The notes: generated by a model not told the origin, from the letters alone. A stretch of DNA of 23,579 bases from Limnoraphis robusta CS-951 (GCF_000972705.2 NZ_LATL02000258.1:1-23579); one strand, 5' to 3'; positions 1-8,404 are shown, numbered from the stretch's first letter. Numbers and translations: made by a program.

Positions 1-1
1 T

Positions 2-535
2 TTAGTCGATGAGGGTGAAGATATTTTAAGCATTCCCGAAACAGGAAAAGGGTTCTCTTATGTGATTAGTACAGTCCGGGCGGGAACCTTGGGAACAAAA
101 CAAGTTCAAGCGGCGAAATTATTAGTTCGTTATCCCGATACCGCCTATGAGTCTCATGGAAATTATGGATTACATTATGATTTGAATTTACCCTTATTTA
201 ACCCCACCAATACCCCGCAAACCGTTACAGTCACCCTCGCAACACCCAATAAAGAAGACCGTCTTTCCCAAGGCGGGTTAATGTTTCGTCAGCCTTCTTG
301 GGATTTTCCCTATTTTCGCGGGACAGTGCGCTTACAGTATCTCGATGAACAAAATAATCCGATGACTCGTTATGTTCATTTGTGGCAACGTCGAGGTCAA
401 CAGGTTGAACCCTTGTTAACTGTTACCTTAAAACCTCAAGAAAAACGAACCATTCGAGTTGATTTTCGTTATCCTCCCGATGCAACGCCCCCGCAAGTTT
501 TAACCGTTAAAACTGTCGATAAAACCTCTCAATAA
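2..535 (+). CDS. DUF3370 family protein, C-terminal part (5' end outside window)
   Basis: The reading frame is open from base 2, so the gene begins upstream of the window; the GTG at 62 is only an internal codon. The 177 visible residues are rich in beta-strand-like segments and end at TAA 533-535. The stretches LNLPLFNPTNTPQTVTVTL, then FRGTVRLQYLDEQ, then RYVHLWQRRGQQVEPLL and finally PPDATPPQVLTV match what I remember of DUF3370, a cyanobacterial family of unknown function, usually with an N-terminal signal peptide that would lie outside this window. No catalytic motif is visible. The look (NPTN, many T/V/P, no cysteines) suits a secreted or envelope protein. Function unknown; the family call is from memory, not a search. 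Confidence 0.7.
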   Translation, partial: LVDEGEDILSIPETGKGFSYVISTVRAGTLGTKQVQAAKLLVRYPDTAYESHGNYGLHYDLNLPLFNPTNTPQTVTVTLATPNKEDRLSQGGLMFRQPSWDFPYFRGTVRLQYLDEQNNPMTRYVHLWQRRGQQVEPLLTVTLKPQEKRTIRVDFRYPPDATPPQVLTVKTVDKTSQ

Positions 536-540
536 TTCAA

Positions 541-655
541 CCCGTAGGGGCGCTATTGCTTGCGCCCAACAAATTTATTTTCCCGACCACTGTTGTAGGG
601 GCGGGTTCTGAACAAATTTATGTTTCCTATAAACAACCTACATAAACCCGCCCTC
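541..655. repeat. Partial 'gtaggggcgggtt' inverted-repeat elements
   Basis: Directly after the DUF3370 stop there is a short imperfect repeat (GTAGGGGCGC at 543-552 with GCGCCC at about 563-568), then GTAGGGGCGGGTT near 596 facing AAACCCGCCC near 644, about 35 bases apart. The inner arms match those of the longer MITE-like elements at 11329-11458 and 20663-20789, but their outer terminal repeats are not seen here, so this is probably a decayed or shorter relative. It could also act as a terminator for the upstream gene. Confidence 0.5.
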
Positions 656-673
656 TCTGTCTATTATCTCTTG

Positions 674-803
674 CTAGAAGTCCAGAGATTGAAATCTCTG
701 TCTCAAAAGCAAAAGTCCTCTCAAGAGGACTAAATTTCATTAAATTTCAGAGTCAGTTTCAACTGATTTTAATTATTAGCCAGAAAATTGATTTCCTGGT
801 GGG
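674..803. repeat. Four-hairpin intergenic repeat, copy A
   Basis: Four short interrupted palindromes follow each other: CAGAGATT-ga-AATCTCTG (683-700), AGTCCTCT-ca-AGAGGACT, AGTCAGTT-tc-AACTGATT and CCAGAAAAT-tg-ATTTCCTGG. The same four in the same order and orientation recur at 2128-2625. Relative to the other copies, hairpin 3 has a C-to-T change that leaves a G-U pair, and hairpin 4 has one mismatch. The unit lies between the DUF3370 gene and the FGE-fold gene, about 90 bases before the latter's start. Confidence 0.8.
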
Positions 804-894
804 TGTATTTTTCGCTGAAAATAAATTAATAGAACGACCAAACATAGCCCAACTCGAGTTAGAATAGTTACAGTAGCAATACACTGGCGATCCC

Positions 895-1848
895 ATGACA
901 GACCAACAACCAGAATCTAATTCGGAACAGCAACTTTTAACCTTTGAGTTTGATGTGGTCACACTGGATGAAACTGGAAAAGAAAGTCAACGACAACGCA
1001 AGTCAGCAGAATATTTCACGGAAGACTTGGGGAATGGTGTCACCCTCGATATGGTGAAAATCCCCGCAGGTGAATTTATCATGGGTTCTCCAGAGAGTGA
1101 AGAAGTAAGCCGTTATTGTTATAGCGAAAGACCCCAACATCGAGTAAGCGTTGACTCCTTTTTCATGGGGAAATATCCCGTAACTGAGGCACAATGGAAA
1201 GCGGTGGCTTCTCTCCCCAAGCTTCAGCGAGATTTAGATCCCGACCCCTCATATTTTCAAGGAGAAAATCGACCCGTTGAGCGAGTTTCATGGTATGATG
1301 CAGTAGAGTTCTGTGCAAGGCTCTCCAAACACACGGGTAAATCCTATTGCTTACCGAGTGAGGCTCAATGGGAATATGCCTGTCGAGCGGGAACAACAAC
1401 TCCCTTCCATTTTGGCGAAACCATTTCAATTGATGTCGCCAACCTCTACTACTATAGAAGTCATACCTATGCTAAACCAGAAATAACCCCGGTCGGTAGT
1501 TTCCAGGTTGCCAACAATTTCGGCTTGTTCGATATGCACGGCAATGTTTGGGAATGGTGCGCCGACCCCTGGCATGAAAACTATGAAAATGCTCCAAGAG
1601 ATGGTAGCGTCTGGGATGAAAGTGTAAACGATAATCGTTATATAAATTATGTTGATAATTTAATCAATTTAATAAATATGGATGATCATACGACGATGGT
1701 GCTGCGGGGCGGCTCCCGCGGCTACGATTCTAGGCTCTGCCGTTCTGCCTACCGCTACCACTACTTCAACCTTTTTCGGCGCAGCTACTTCGACAGTTCC
1801 GGTGGTTTTCGTGTGTTGTGCGTTCCAGGATTCTCCTTTGCCCTTTAG
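895..1848 (+). CDS. Formylglycine-generating-enzyme-fold (SUMF1/C-type lectin) protein, likely DGR target
   Basis: 317 residues. After a polar N-terminus (1-45) comes the FGE-sulfatase domain (PF03781): MVKIPAGEFIMGSP, then RPVERVSWYDAVEFCARLS, LPSEAQWEYACRAGT, GLFDMHGNVWEWCADPW and a C-terminal VLRGGS...GFRV block (269-307). True FGE enzymes use two cysteines in RGGS-x2-C-x4-C. Here the first aligns with Tyr277 and only Cys282 remains, so sulfatase-activating activity is unlikely. Residues 275-302 show the codon pattern of a DGR variable region, a setting where this fold serves as a hypervariable ligand-binding scaffold. No signal peptide is evident. No reverse transcriptase, avd gene or template repeat lies in the window, so it would be a remote target. 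ATG 895 has no good ribosome-binding site but fits the usual N-terminus of cyanobacterial members. Confidence 0.85.
   Translation: MTDQQPESNSEQQLLTFEFDVVTLDETGKESQRQRKSAEYFTEDLGNGVTLDMVKIPAGEFIMGSPESEEVSRYCYSERPQHRVSVDSFFMGKYPVTEAQWKAVASLPKLQRDLDPDPSYFQGENRPVERVSWYDAVEFCARLSKHTGKSYCLPSEAQWEYACRAGTTTPFHFGETISIDVANLYYYRSHTYAKPEITPVGSFQVANNFGLFDMHGNVWEWCADPWHENYENAPRDGSVWDESVNDNRYINYVDNLINLINMDDHTTMVLRGGSRGYDSRLCRSAYRYHYFNLFRRSYFDSSGGFRVLCVPGFSFAL
1714..1812 (+). other. Candidate DGR variable region (VR)
   Basis: The framework RGGS...CRSA...GFRV is interrupted by codons that look like randomised AAC/AAT: TAC, GAT, CTC, TAC, TAC, CAC, TAC, TTC, AAC, CTT, TTT, AGC, TAC, TTC, GAC. Third bases stay pyrimidine while the first two bases vary, giving Y, D, L, H, F, N and S, as expected from adenine-directed mutagenesis of asparagine codons in a template repeat. 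I count only 13 A in these 99 bases. The template repeat itself is not in the window. Confidence 0.75.
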
Positions 1849-1883
1849 CACTTAGCCCTTTGCACTTAATTTTTTGCCCTTTT

Positions 1884-1908
1884 CGCGCATAGCGCGTTCA
1901 ATTTTTTT
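1884..1908 (+). terminator. GC hairpin plus T-run after the FGE-fold gene
   Basis: CGCGC-ata-GCGCG (1884-1896) is followed by TTCAATTTTTTT. It sits 36 bases after the stop codon and about 70 bases after the VR. Two readings fit: an intrinsic terminator for the FGE-fold gene, or the short GC hairpin/cruciform found downstream of the variable region in well-studied DGRs, where it aids retrohoming. Between the VR and the hairpin lies a degenerate 'CCCTTTAGC' run (about 1838-1885). Confidence 0.5.
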
Positions 1909-2048
1909 AGGGCTTTTTGGTGTTGTTCTGTGCTGAGGTCGTTTGAGGGAGATCTAGTTTTGGTTTCAACCGTAGTGGTATTATATCGGTAGAGTTGAGT
2001 TTGTGTCAATTGTTTGGCTCGTTTATCTGTCTAATGTTAATCCTGCTA

Positions 2049-2625
2049 GAGTCCAGAGATTGAAATCTCTGTCTAAAACGCCAAAGTCCTCTTAAGAGGA
2101 CTAAAATTTGATGAAATTCTCCAGTCAGCCAGAGATTGAAATCTCTGTCTAAAACGCCAAGTCCTCTTCAGAGGACTCAAATTTAATCAAATTCTCTAGT
2201 CAGTTTCAACTGACTTCAATTATTAGCCAGGAAATTGATTTCCTGGTGAGTTCTGTCTCAACACCTCAGCCTGAAAATCTAAACCCGTTAGTCAGAGAGA
2301 GACAGCCACAGACAGCCACAGACAGCCAGACAGCCAGAGATTGAAATCTCTGTCTAAAACGCCAAGTCCTCGCATATAGGACTCAAATTTAATCAAATTC
2401 TCCAGTCAGTTTTAACTGACTTCAAGTATTAGCCAGGAAATTGATTTCCTGGTGAGTTCTGTCTCAACACCTCAGCCTGAAAATCCCAACCCGTTAGTTA
2501 GTTAGCCTGAGATTGAAATCTCGGTCTCAAAACCCAAGTCCTCTTAAGAGGACTATTTTTAATTCAATTCTCCAGTCAGTTTTAACTGACTTCAAGTATT
2601 AGCCAGGAAATTGATTTCCTGGTGG
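2049..2625. repeat. Tandem array of four-hairpin repeats, copies B-E
   Basis: Copy B (2049-2127) has only hairpins 1 and 2 and then runs straight into copy C (2128-2253). Copies D (2334-2453) and E (2506-2625) follow. C-D and D-E are separated by the same spacer, beginning TTCTGTCTCAACACCTCAGC; the first spacer has an added 10-bp tandem run (GACAGCCACA, about 2301-2330). D to E is a clean 172-bp period. Stem arms are kept while loop bases change: hairpin 2 loops are TA (B, E), TC (C) and a larger loop (D). In copy E hairpin 1 the outer arm changes to C-T/G-G, keeping a C-G and a U-G pair. The array fills most of the 780 bases between the FGE-fold gene and uvrA; 1909-2040 holds nothing I can name. 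The last hairpin ends 4 bases from the uvrA stop and may serve as its terminator. Confidence 0.85.
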
Positions 2626-2628
2626 GCG

Positions 2629-5600
2629 CTAAATTGTACCTGATTCTACTTTCACAGGGGGATATTGTTTGAGAACTTCTTTTAAATACTCCCCGGTATG
2701 CGATCGCTGATTTTTCGCTACGGCTTCCGGGGTTCCTTCTGCAACAATTTCTCCGCCTTTATCGCCCCCTTCTGGTCCTAAATCAATCACCCAATCCGCA
2801 CACCGAATCACATCTAAATTGTGTTCAATCACAATCATTGAGTTGCCTTTATCCACCAACCGTTGTAAAACATTCAACAACTGATGAACATCATAAAACG
2901 ATAGTCCGGTTGTCGGTTCATCTATTAAATATAACGTTTTTCCCGTCGCCCGTTTTGACAATTCTGAGGCTAATTTTACCCGTTGGGCTTCTCCTCCTGA
3001 TAGCGTTGGTGCAGGTTGACCTAATTTGACATATCCTAATCCAACATCTATCAACGTTTGTAAACGAGTGGCTGCTTTGGGAATATTTTCAAATACGCTT
3101 AATGCTTCTTCAACGGTCATATTTAAAACATCAGCAATAGAATATCCTTTATATTTGACTTGTAGTGTTTCGCGGTTATATCTCGCCCCTTTACAGACTT
3201 CGCATTGGACATAAACATCGGGTAAAAAGTTCATCTCAATCACATTAACGCCCTGTCCGTTACAGGCTTCACATCGTCCTCCTTTTACGTTAAATGAAAA
3301 TCGTCCGGGTTTATATCCTCTGGCTTTGGCTTCTATGGTTTCTGCAAAGGTCGCCCGCAGGATATCAAACAGGCCTGTATAAGTTGCTGTATTAGAACGG
3401 GGTGTCCGACCAATGGGAGATTGATCGATCACAATCACTTTATCTAAGGCATCTAACCCCGTTAATTTTTTTAAGTCTTGGGGAAAGGGAACTTTCCGAC
3501 TAAAATGATGTTGTAAAGCCGGATAAAGTAACTCATTAATTAATGTTGATTTTCCTGAACCGGACACTCCGGTAATACAGACTAATTTTCCGAGTGGCAG
3601 TTCAACATTGAGATGTTTGAGGTTATTTCGGTGAGCATCTTTGAGAACTAATGATCGCCCATTTCCCGGACGACGTTGCGGAGGTGTTTCTATTTTGCAT
3701 CTTCCTGATAAATAAGCGCCTGTTAAAGAGGTTTCACTGGTTAAAATATTGTCTAATTTTCCAAGAGCGACAATTTCACCGCCATGTAAACCTGCACCCG
3801 GCCCGATATCGACTAAAAAATCGGCAGCGCGAATGGTTTCTTCGTCATGTTCGACCACAATTAATGTATTGCCCAAATCTCGCAATTTCATTAACGTTTT
3901 CAACAGTCTTCCGTTATCTCGTTGATGTAACCCAATACTCGGTTCATCTAAGACATACAAAACTCCTGTTAAACCGGAACCAATTTGGGTGGCTAATCGA
4001 ATGCGTTGGGCTTCTCCTCCCGACAAGGAAGAAGCGGTTCGGGCTAAGGTTAAATAATCTAACCCGACATCGAGTAAAAACTGCAACCGGGCGCGTATTT
4101 CCCGCAGAACTAAATCCCCAATTTGCGCTTGTCTTTCACTCAACTCTAACTGCTGGATACGCTGCAAACATTCTCGAATGGAAACTTCTGTTAAATCAGT
4201 AATCGAATACTGCCCTAATTTCACCGCCAATGCTTCTGGTTTGAGTCGTTTTCCCCGACAAGTTTCACAAGCTTGATCGATTAAATATTGTTCTAATTTT
4301 TGCTTTTGTAACTCCGAACTACTTTCATCATATTGTCGTTGTAACAGAGGAATTACACCCGGATAGGGGCGTTCATATCCCTGTCGTTCTCGATAGCGAG
4401 AATCGGTTTCAATCCAAATCGGTTCTTCTGAGCCGTATAAAACAATCTGTTGCTGTTTTTGGGTGAGATTTTTCCAAGGGGTGTTGATATCAAACCCAAA
4501 CGCCTGACCGACACTATACAGCAACGAAAAATAGTAGGAATCGTCTTTTTCCGACCAAGGGGCGATCGCACTATAAAGCGGCGCTTCGGGGTCAGGCACA
4601 ACCAGCTCCGGGGAAAAGGTGCGGAGATGTCCTAACCCATGACAAGTCGGACAAGCCCCATAGGGCGAGTTAAAGGAAAATAGACGGGGCGATAGTTCTT
4701 CCATCACTGCCCCATGTTCGGGACAGGCGAAGTTTTCGGAAAAGATCAGTTGCGATAAAGCGGTTTTTCCCACTTCTGGTAAAGGGTGATGCTGATAGGA
4801 ATTCTCCCCATTTTCGGCTTTAAATTCCATCCCAGATCTTGCTATTTTTTCGTCAGTTGGGTTATACTTACTATCAACTCGCGACGCGGATACCTTGCCA
4901 GATGTATCATCTAACACATCAATAATCGCAATACCCCGTGAATACCGAAGGCAGGTTCCCAGGGAGTCGGCTACACGTTCCTCTATACCTGGCTTTTTAA
5001 TCAGGCGGTCAATAACGATTTCGATGCTATGTGTATAATTTTTATCTAAGTCGGGCAAATCAGACAGTTCAAAAACCTCTCCATTTACCCTCACGCGAAC
5101 AAATCCTTCCGAGGCTAAACTGGAAAGAAGCTTACGATGAGTCCCCTTTTTCCCTCGGACAACAGGGGCGAGAATATGGAACTTGGTGCGGTCTGGCAGT
5201 TCAAGAATGCGATCGCACATTTGATCAATGGTTTGGGGGGCAATATTGCGATCGCAAACCGGACAATGAGGTTCTCCGGCTCGTCCAAAGAGTAATCTGA
5301 GGTAATCATAAATCTCCGTCACCGTCCCGACGGTAGACCTGGGATTATGGGATGTTGATTTTTGGTCAATGGAAATAGCTGGACTCAAGCCTTCAATGGC
5401 ATCAACATCGGGTTTATCCAACTGTCCGAGGAATTGACGGGCGTAGGCGCTCAATGATTCGACATAGCGGCGTTGACCTTCAGCAAAAATCGTATCAAAC
5501 GCCAAAGAAGACTTCCCTGAACCTGACACCCCGGTAAACACAATTAAGCGATCGCGAGGCAATTCCAGATCAATATTCTTCAGGTTGTGCTGTCTAGCCC

Positions 5601-5697
5601 CTCGAATGCGAATGGTATTTTCAGAGGCTGAGTTCAACGAATAGCCGTTGAGGGACTGATGAGTTTGATCAGGCATCAGGTTAGCCGAGTCGAACAT
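2629..5697 (-). CDS. uvrA: UvrABC excision nuclease subunit A
   Basis: 1022 residues. This is the DNA damage-sensing ABC ATPase of nucleotide excision repair, which loads UvrB onto lesions. Two ABC modules are visible. The first has Walker A GVSGSGKSS at about 56-64, the UvrA-specific block QRRYVESLSAYARQFLGQL, a zinc-module CPVC, signature LSGGEAQRIRLA near 556 and Walker B YVLDEPSIGLH. The second has Walker A GVSGSGKST around Lys716, the CEAC...CEVC zinc hairpin, signature LSGGEAQRVKLA near 898 and LYLIDEPTTGL. The second zinc site of the first half reads CPEH...CPTC rather than CxxC. The protein is longer than the ~940-residue E. coli enzyme, partly from a polar stretch before FSENFACPEHG (about residues 250-310). 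ATG 5697 is taken; MPDQ eight codons in is an alternative. It appears to be monocistronic. Confidence 0.97.
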   Translation of the reverse strand: MFDSANLMPDQTHQSLNGYSLNSASENTIRIRGARQHNLKNIDLELPRDRLIVFTGVSGSGKSSLAFDTIFAEGQRRYVESLSAYARQFLGQLDKPDVDAIEGLSPAISIDQKSTSHNPRSTVGTVTEIYDYLRLLFGRAGEPHCPVCDRNIAPQTIDQMCDRILELPDRTKFHILAPVVRGKKGTHRKLLSSLASEGFVRVRVNGEVFELSDLPDLDKNYTHSIEIVIDRLIKKPGIEERVADSLGTCLRYSRGIAIIDVLDDTSGKVSASRVDSKYNPTDEKIARSGMEFKAENGENSYQHHPLPEVGKTALSQLIFSENFACPEHGAVMEELSPRLFSFNSPYGACPTCHGLGHLRTFSPELVVPDPEAPLYSAIAPWSEKDDSYYFSLLYSVGQAFGFDINTPWKNLTQKQQQIVLYGSEEPIWIETDSRYRERQGYERPYPGVIPLLQRQYDESSSELQKQKLEQYLIDQACETCRGKRLKPEALAVKLGQYSITDLTEVSIRECLQRIQQLELSERQAQIGDLVLREIRARLQFLLDVGLDYLTLARTASSLSGGEAQRIRLATQIGSGLTGVLYVLDEPSIGLHQRDNGRLLKTLMKLRDLGNTLIVVEHDEETIRAADFLVDIGPGAGLHGGEIVALGKLDNILTSETSLTGAYLSGRCKIETPPQRRPGNGRSLVLKDAHRNNLKHLNVELPLGKLVCITGVSGSGKSTLINELLYPALQHHFSRKVPFPQDLKKLTGLDALDKVIVIDQSPIGRTPRSNTATYTGLFDILRATFAETIEAKARGYKPGRFSFNVKGGRCEACNGQGVNVIEMNFLPDVYVQCEVCKGARYNRETLQVKYKGYSIADVLNMTVEEALSVFENIPKAATRLQTLIDVGLGYVKLGQPAPTLSGGEAQRVKLASELSKRATGKTLYLIDEPTTGLSFYDVHQLLNVLQRLVDKGNSMIVIEHNLDVIRCADWVIDLGPEGGDKGGEIVAEGTPEAVAKNQRSHTGEYLKEVLKQYPPVKVESGTI

Positions 5698-6006
5698 AGA
5701 GAATCCCAGGAATAATCCTTAATCATCTTAGCGTTATCTTTCAAATGTTGCTGCCTTCATCAAATCTCTAACCTCAGACAGTCCCCAAAACGTGATTTAA
5801 TAGAAAATAGGTCTACAAATCCCATCCATCAGCCTATCGGTTTCCAAAACCATCAACCCAAACAACCCCACTGGTAACGGATTAAATTGGGGCTGAGATA
5901 ATTAAACCCATGCTAAGATCAAAACGGATAGATTATCTGAAACTATACTCACCCCCGATCTATCCAACCACCTAAAGTTAACCCATCCGTTACAATATCC
6001 GTTTCC
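5698..6006. other. Intergenic promoter region between divergent uvrA and hydrolase genes
   Basis: The region must hold the promoters of both divergent genes. I see no repeat or strong hairpin. There is no SOS-box-like palindrome that I would defend. TACAAT at 5992-5997 resembles a -10 element but lies only 9 bases before the hydrolase ATG, so it would imply a nearly leaderless message. Confidence 0.4.
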
Positions 6007-6897
6007 ATGTCCCCATCCCTCCCTTACCCTCTTGCCTTTACAAGGTTTCTCAAACAAGTCTGGGGAAAACGAGCAGGTTCAGCTTTAGCAATGACAAAAC
6101 TGTTAAATCAGTACAATACCCATCTCAATATTACCTATCTAACCGTTAACGGCTATCCCCTAAAACTGGATGTCTATCAACGCAAAATTTCCCAACCCCA
6201 TCCTACCGTCATCTTTATTCATGGGGGAGGATGGGTAGGGGGAGAAAAGGAATCACAAGTTAGCAAACTGATTCCTTTTTTAGAGATGGGGTTATCTGTC
6301 GTTAATATAGAGTATCGACTGGCTAATATTGCTTTAGCCCCTGCTGCTGTTGAAGATTGTCTCTGTGCGTTGGGTTGGGTGATTCGTCATGGGGAAAAGT
6401 ATAATTTCGACAGCGATAAAATGATCTTAGCTGGAGAATCTGCTGGTGGTCATCTGGCTTTAACGACTGGACTGATTCCGGCGTCTACCGAATGGAATTT
6501 ACCCGGTCAGCCAGAAGAACAACTCAAAGTTGCAGCGATTATTAATTGGTACGGAATTACGGATGTCAGAGATTTAATCATCGGTTCAAATACTCGAGAT
6601 TATGCTGTAACCTGGTTCGGGAATCAACCGGATAAACTGGAAATTGCCGATCGCGTTTCTCCACTTCATTATATTAAACCCAATCTCCCCCCGATTTTAA
6701 CGATTCATGGTGATGCGGATACTGTTGTTCCCTACTCCCATGCGGTGCGACTTCATCAAGCTTTAGATCAAGCTGGAGTTGACAATCAATTATTAACCCT
6801 TCCCAATGCCGGACACGGACAATTTAACGCAACCGAAGAAAGTCAAATTTCTCAAACCATTCAGGAATTTCTGCGTCAATACCAACTCCTGAATTAA
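6007..6897 (+). CDS. Alpha/beta hydrolase, BD-FAE / hormone-sensitive-lipase-like esterase
   Basis: 296 residues. The oxyanion-hole motif HGGGW lies at 72-76, the nucleophile elbow GESAGG gives Ser145, HGDADTVVP gives the acid Asp238, and NAGHGQF gives His270, so a full Ser-Asp-His triad is present. This layout is that of carboxylesterases of the hormone-sensitive lipase / acetyl-xylan-esterase-like group (PF20434 or PF07859). The substrate cannot be read from sequence; a small acyl ester is the family norm. No signal peptide or membrane segment is evident, so it is probably cytoplasmic. An orphan TnpB element begins 4 bases after the stop codon, leaving the reading frame intact. The start is chosen as the first ATG of the frame; the conserved domain begins near residue 35, so an internal start such as Met29 is possible. 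Confidence 0.85.
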   Translation: MSPSLPYPLAFTRFLKQVWGKRAGSALAMTKLLNQYNTHLNITYLTVNGYPLKLDVYQRKISQPHPTVIFIHGGGWVGGEKESQVSKLIPFLEMGLSVVNIEYRLANIALAPAAVEDCLCALGWVIRHGEKYNFDSDKMILAGESAGGHLALTTGLIPASTEWNLPGQPEEQLKVAAIINWYGITDVRDLIIGSNTRDYAVTWFGNQPDKLEIADRVSPLHYIKPNLPPILTIHGDADTVVPYSHAVRLHQALDQAGVDNQLLTLPNAGHGQFNATEESQISQTIQEFLRQYQLLN

Positions 6898-6900
6898 AGG

Positions 6901-7060
6901 TTGACACTCCCCGCCATAAATGACGGGGATTCTTGGTTCACGGATCGCACTTTCCAACGCAGGAATCATCCAACATTAAAAGAGGTGCAAACTCCCCAAG
7001 CTTTAAAGATCCGGTCTGCCCGACCGTACTTAGGGCTTTTTTCAGAATGTTTTTAGCCGC
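6901..7060 (-). ncRNA. Probable omega-RNA (reRNA) of TnpB element 1
   Basis: In TnpB elements the guide RNA scaffold is made from the 3' end of tnpB and the right end, on the tnpB strand, and its 3' tail reads past the element into flanking DNA. The hairpin CCCCG...CGGGG followed by AGTGTCAA at 6901-6928 has this position. A guide would then begin at about 6900 and run down into the 3' end of the hydrolase gene. The 5' limit is a guess. Confidence 0.4.
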
Positions 7061-8128
7061 ATTAACATCTCTATCTTCACAATATCCGCATGAACAAACA
7101 TGGGTTCTTGTTGATAGAGATTTTGTTACTTTTTTCCCACAGTTAGAACAGTCAGCAGAGGTATTATGGGGAGCTACGGGTATCGTTAGCTTCCCATATT
7201 TTATTGCAAAATATTCTAACCAATGACGAAAAGTAGACCAGGCAACATCTGAAATTGATTTAGCTAAGTGTCGATTTTTTATCATGCCTAAAACATTCAA
7301 GTCTTCATAAGCGACCACATCATTAGAGTGGATTACGCAGTATGCAATTCTTTTTGCATACTCTTTACGCTGCCTACTTACTTTTAAATGTTTCCGAGCA
7401 TATCGACACAAGGCTTTGTGGTAGTTTTTTGACTGCGGTTTAACCCCACGAATGTATTTCTTGGATTTTCTGCGATTAGCTCGATTTAACTGTTTTTCAG
7501 CTTTCCTATAGAACTGAGGATTTTCTATGGTATTTCCAAAGCTATCTGCCAAGAAATATTTAATCCCAACATCTAAGCCTATTGCTTTCCCTGTTGGTTC
7601 AGTTTCTATTCGCACATCAATAGAAATACAAAACTGCACATAGTATCCATCGGCTCTCCTTACCAACCTCACTCGCTTAATATCTTCGGGTTGGTAGAAA
7701 TGAAGATCATAGGTTCCCTTTAGCTTCAGCTTACCGATATTGTTTTTATCGGTGAAAGTAATCGCTTTCCTGTTCTCTGAAAGCTTCCACCCGCAAGTCT
7801 TGTATTCAACAGAACGAGCGTGTTTCTTGAACTTAGGGAATCCTTTTTTTCCAGATACTTTTTTCTTGCAGTTGTTGTAGAATCTGCTAATTGCACTCCA
7901 ACTACATTCAGCCGCAGACTGTCTAGCTTGAGAGTTGAGTTTGTGAGCAAAAGGATATTGTTTAGCTAGCACCTTGCAATATTTATTGAGGTCGTACTTG
8001 CTCACCATTTTGTTGTCCATCCAATATCTTAAACAAGAGTTTCGGACGAACTTGTAGGAGCGTATCGCCTCATCAATTGATTGATACTGGCTATCTTTAC
8101 CTTGTGCTTTGAACTCAAAAACTATCAA
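6938..8128 (-). CDS. tnpB: TnpB, RNA-guided nuclease of IS200/IS605 element
   Basis: 396 residues, the usual length. The N-terminal helix-turn-helix/wedge region carries FVRNSCLRYWMDN and KKGFPKFKKH (OrfB_IS605, PF01385). The RuvC-like nuclease residues are Asp186 (GLDVGIKYF), Glu275 (VAYEDLNV) and Asp354 (DRDVNAA), with spacing close to that of ISDra2 TnpB (191/278/361, from memory). A zinc ribbon CSNC...CSC (327-347) sits between the last two. All catalytic residues are present, so it could be an active omega-RNA-guided DNA endonuclease. TnpB is not needed for transposition itself; it cuts at the donor site to retain the element. The last codons overlap the omega-RNA region. It is homologous to, but clearly distinct from, the TnpB at 19218-20435. 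Confidence 0.93.
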   Translation of the reverse strand: MIVFEFKAQGKDSQYQSIDEAIRSYKFVRNSCLRYWMDNKMVSKYDLNKYCKVLAKQYPFAHKLNSQARQSAAECSWSAISRFYNNCKKKVSGKKGFPKFKKHARSVEYKTCGWKLSENRKAITFTDKNNIGKLKLKGTYDLHFYQPEDIKRVRLVRRADGYYVQFCISIDVRIETEPTGKAIGLDVGIKYFLADSFGNTIENPQFYRKAEKQLNRANRRKSKKYIRGVKPQSKNYHKALCRYARKHLKVSRQRKEYAKRIAYCVIHSNDVVAYEDLNVLGMIKNRHLAKSISDVAWSTFRHWLEYFAIKYGKLTIPVAPHNTSADCSNCGKKVTKSLSTRTHVCSCGYCEDRDVNAAKNILKKALSTVGQTGSLKLGEFAPLLMLDDSCVGKCDP

Positions 8129-8332
8129 TTCTGACTACTTACCTTTTAATTTATGCTGACTATGATAGCATAGATTTGTCTAACACAAGCACATCGAGCG
8201 GTTTTTTTTTACTTTGGGGAGCAATAAAACCACGAAGACACTAAGGGTGAAGAGGTAGAAATTCTTTGAGTATATAGGGCAGCATCCATCCCAATTATAA
8301 TATAACCCCAAAACGGCTTTTGGTCAACCCCT

Positions 8333-8352
8333 AAATCTAAAAATTTAGATTT
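8333..8352. other. AT-rich perfect hairpin
   Basis: AAATCTAAA-aa-TTTAGATTT forms 9-bp perfect arms with a 2-base loop, between the TnpB element and the end of the aldo/keto reductase gene. A second weaker hairpin (CCTAGAA 8387-8393 / TTCTAGG 8403-8409) spans the reductase stop codon. Either could terminate transcription of the reductase, but neither has a clear U-run. Confidence 0.45.
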
Positions 8353-8404
8353 GTATGGGTGCAAGCCTTGTACGTTTAAAGTTGCACCTAGAAATAGTAG
8401 AATT

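Larger units (their letters stand above)
6901..8175 (-). mobile_element. Orphan IS200/IS605-type TnpB element 1 (IS1341-like)
   Basis: The element holds tnpB only; no TnpA transposase is nearby. Read on the minus strand, the right end carries CCCCGTCA, then a hairpin (CCCCG/CGGGG at 6909-6928) and ends AGTGTCAA (6901-6908). The second TnpB element shares both the CCCCGTCA core and the terminal TGTCAA, which fixes this boundary. The left end is less certain: TATGCT-N9-AGCATA at 8153-8173, upstream of the tnpB start, is the best candidate subterminal hairpin, so the outer coordinate is approximate. The insertion point lies just behind the hydrolase stop. Confidence 0.7.

Noticed and set aside
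895..1848. True formylglycine-generating enzyme (sulfatase activator)
   Set aside because: The first of the two active-site cysteines is replaced by Tyr277 in the hypervariable segment; no sulfatase gene is adjacent.
1873..2035. Open minus-strand frame of about 55 codons reading EQHQKALKKLN, possible avd or gene remnant
   Set aside because: No ATG, no ribosome-binding site, overlaps the GC hairpin; no similarity to Avd that I can argue. Could be a decayed gene end, but not supportable.
2049..2625. Regular repeats resembling a CRISPR array
   Set aside because: The spacers between copies are themselves repeated, the unit is about 120 bp of several palindromes, and no cas gene is near.
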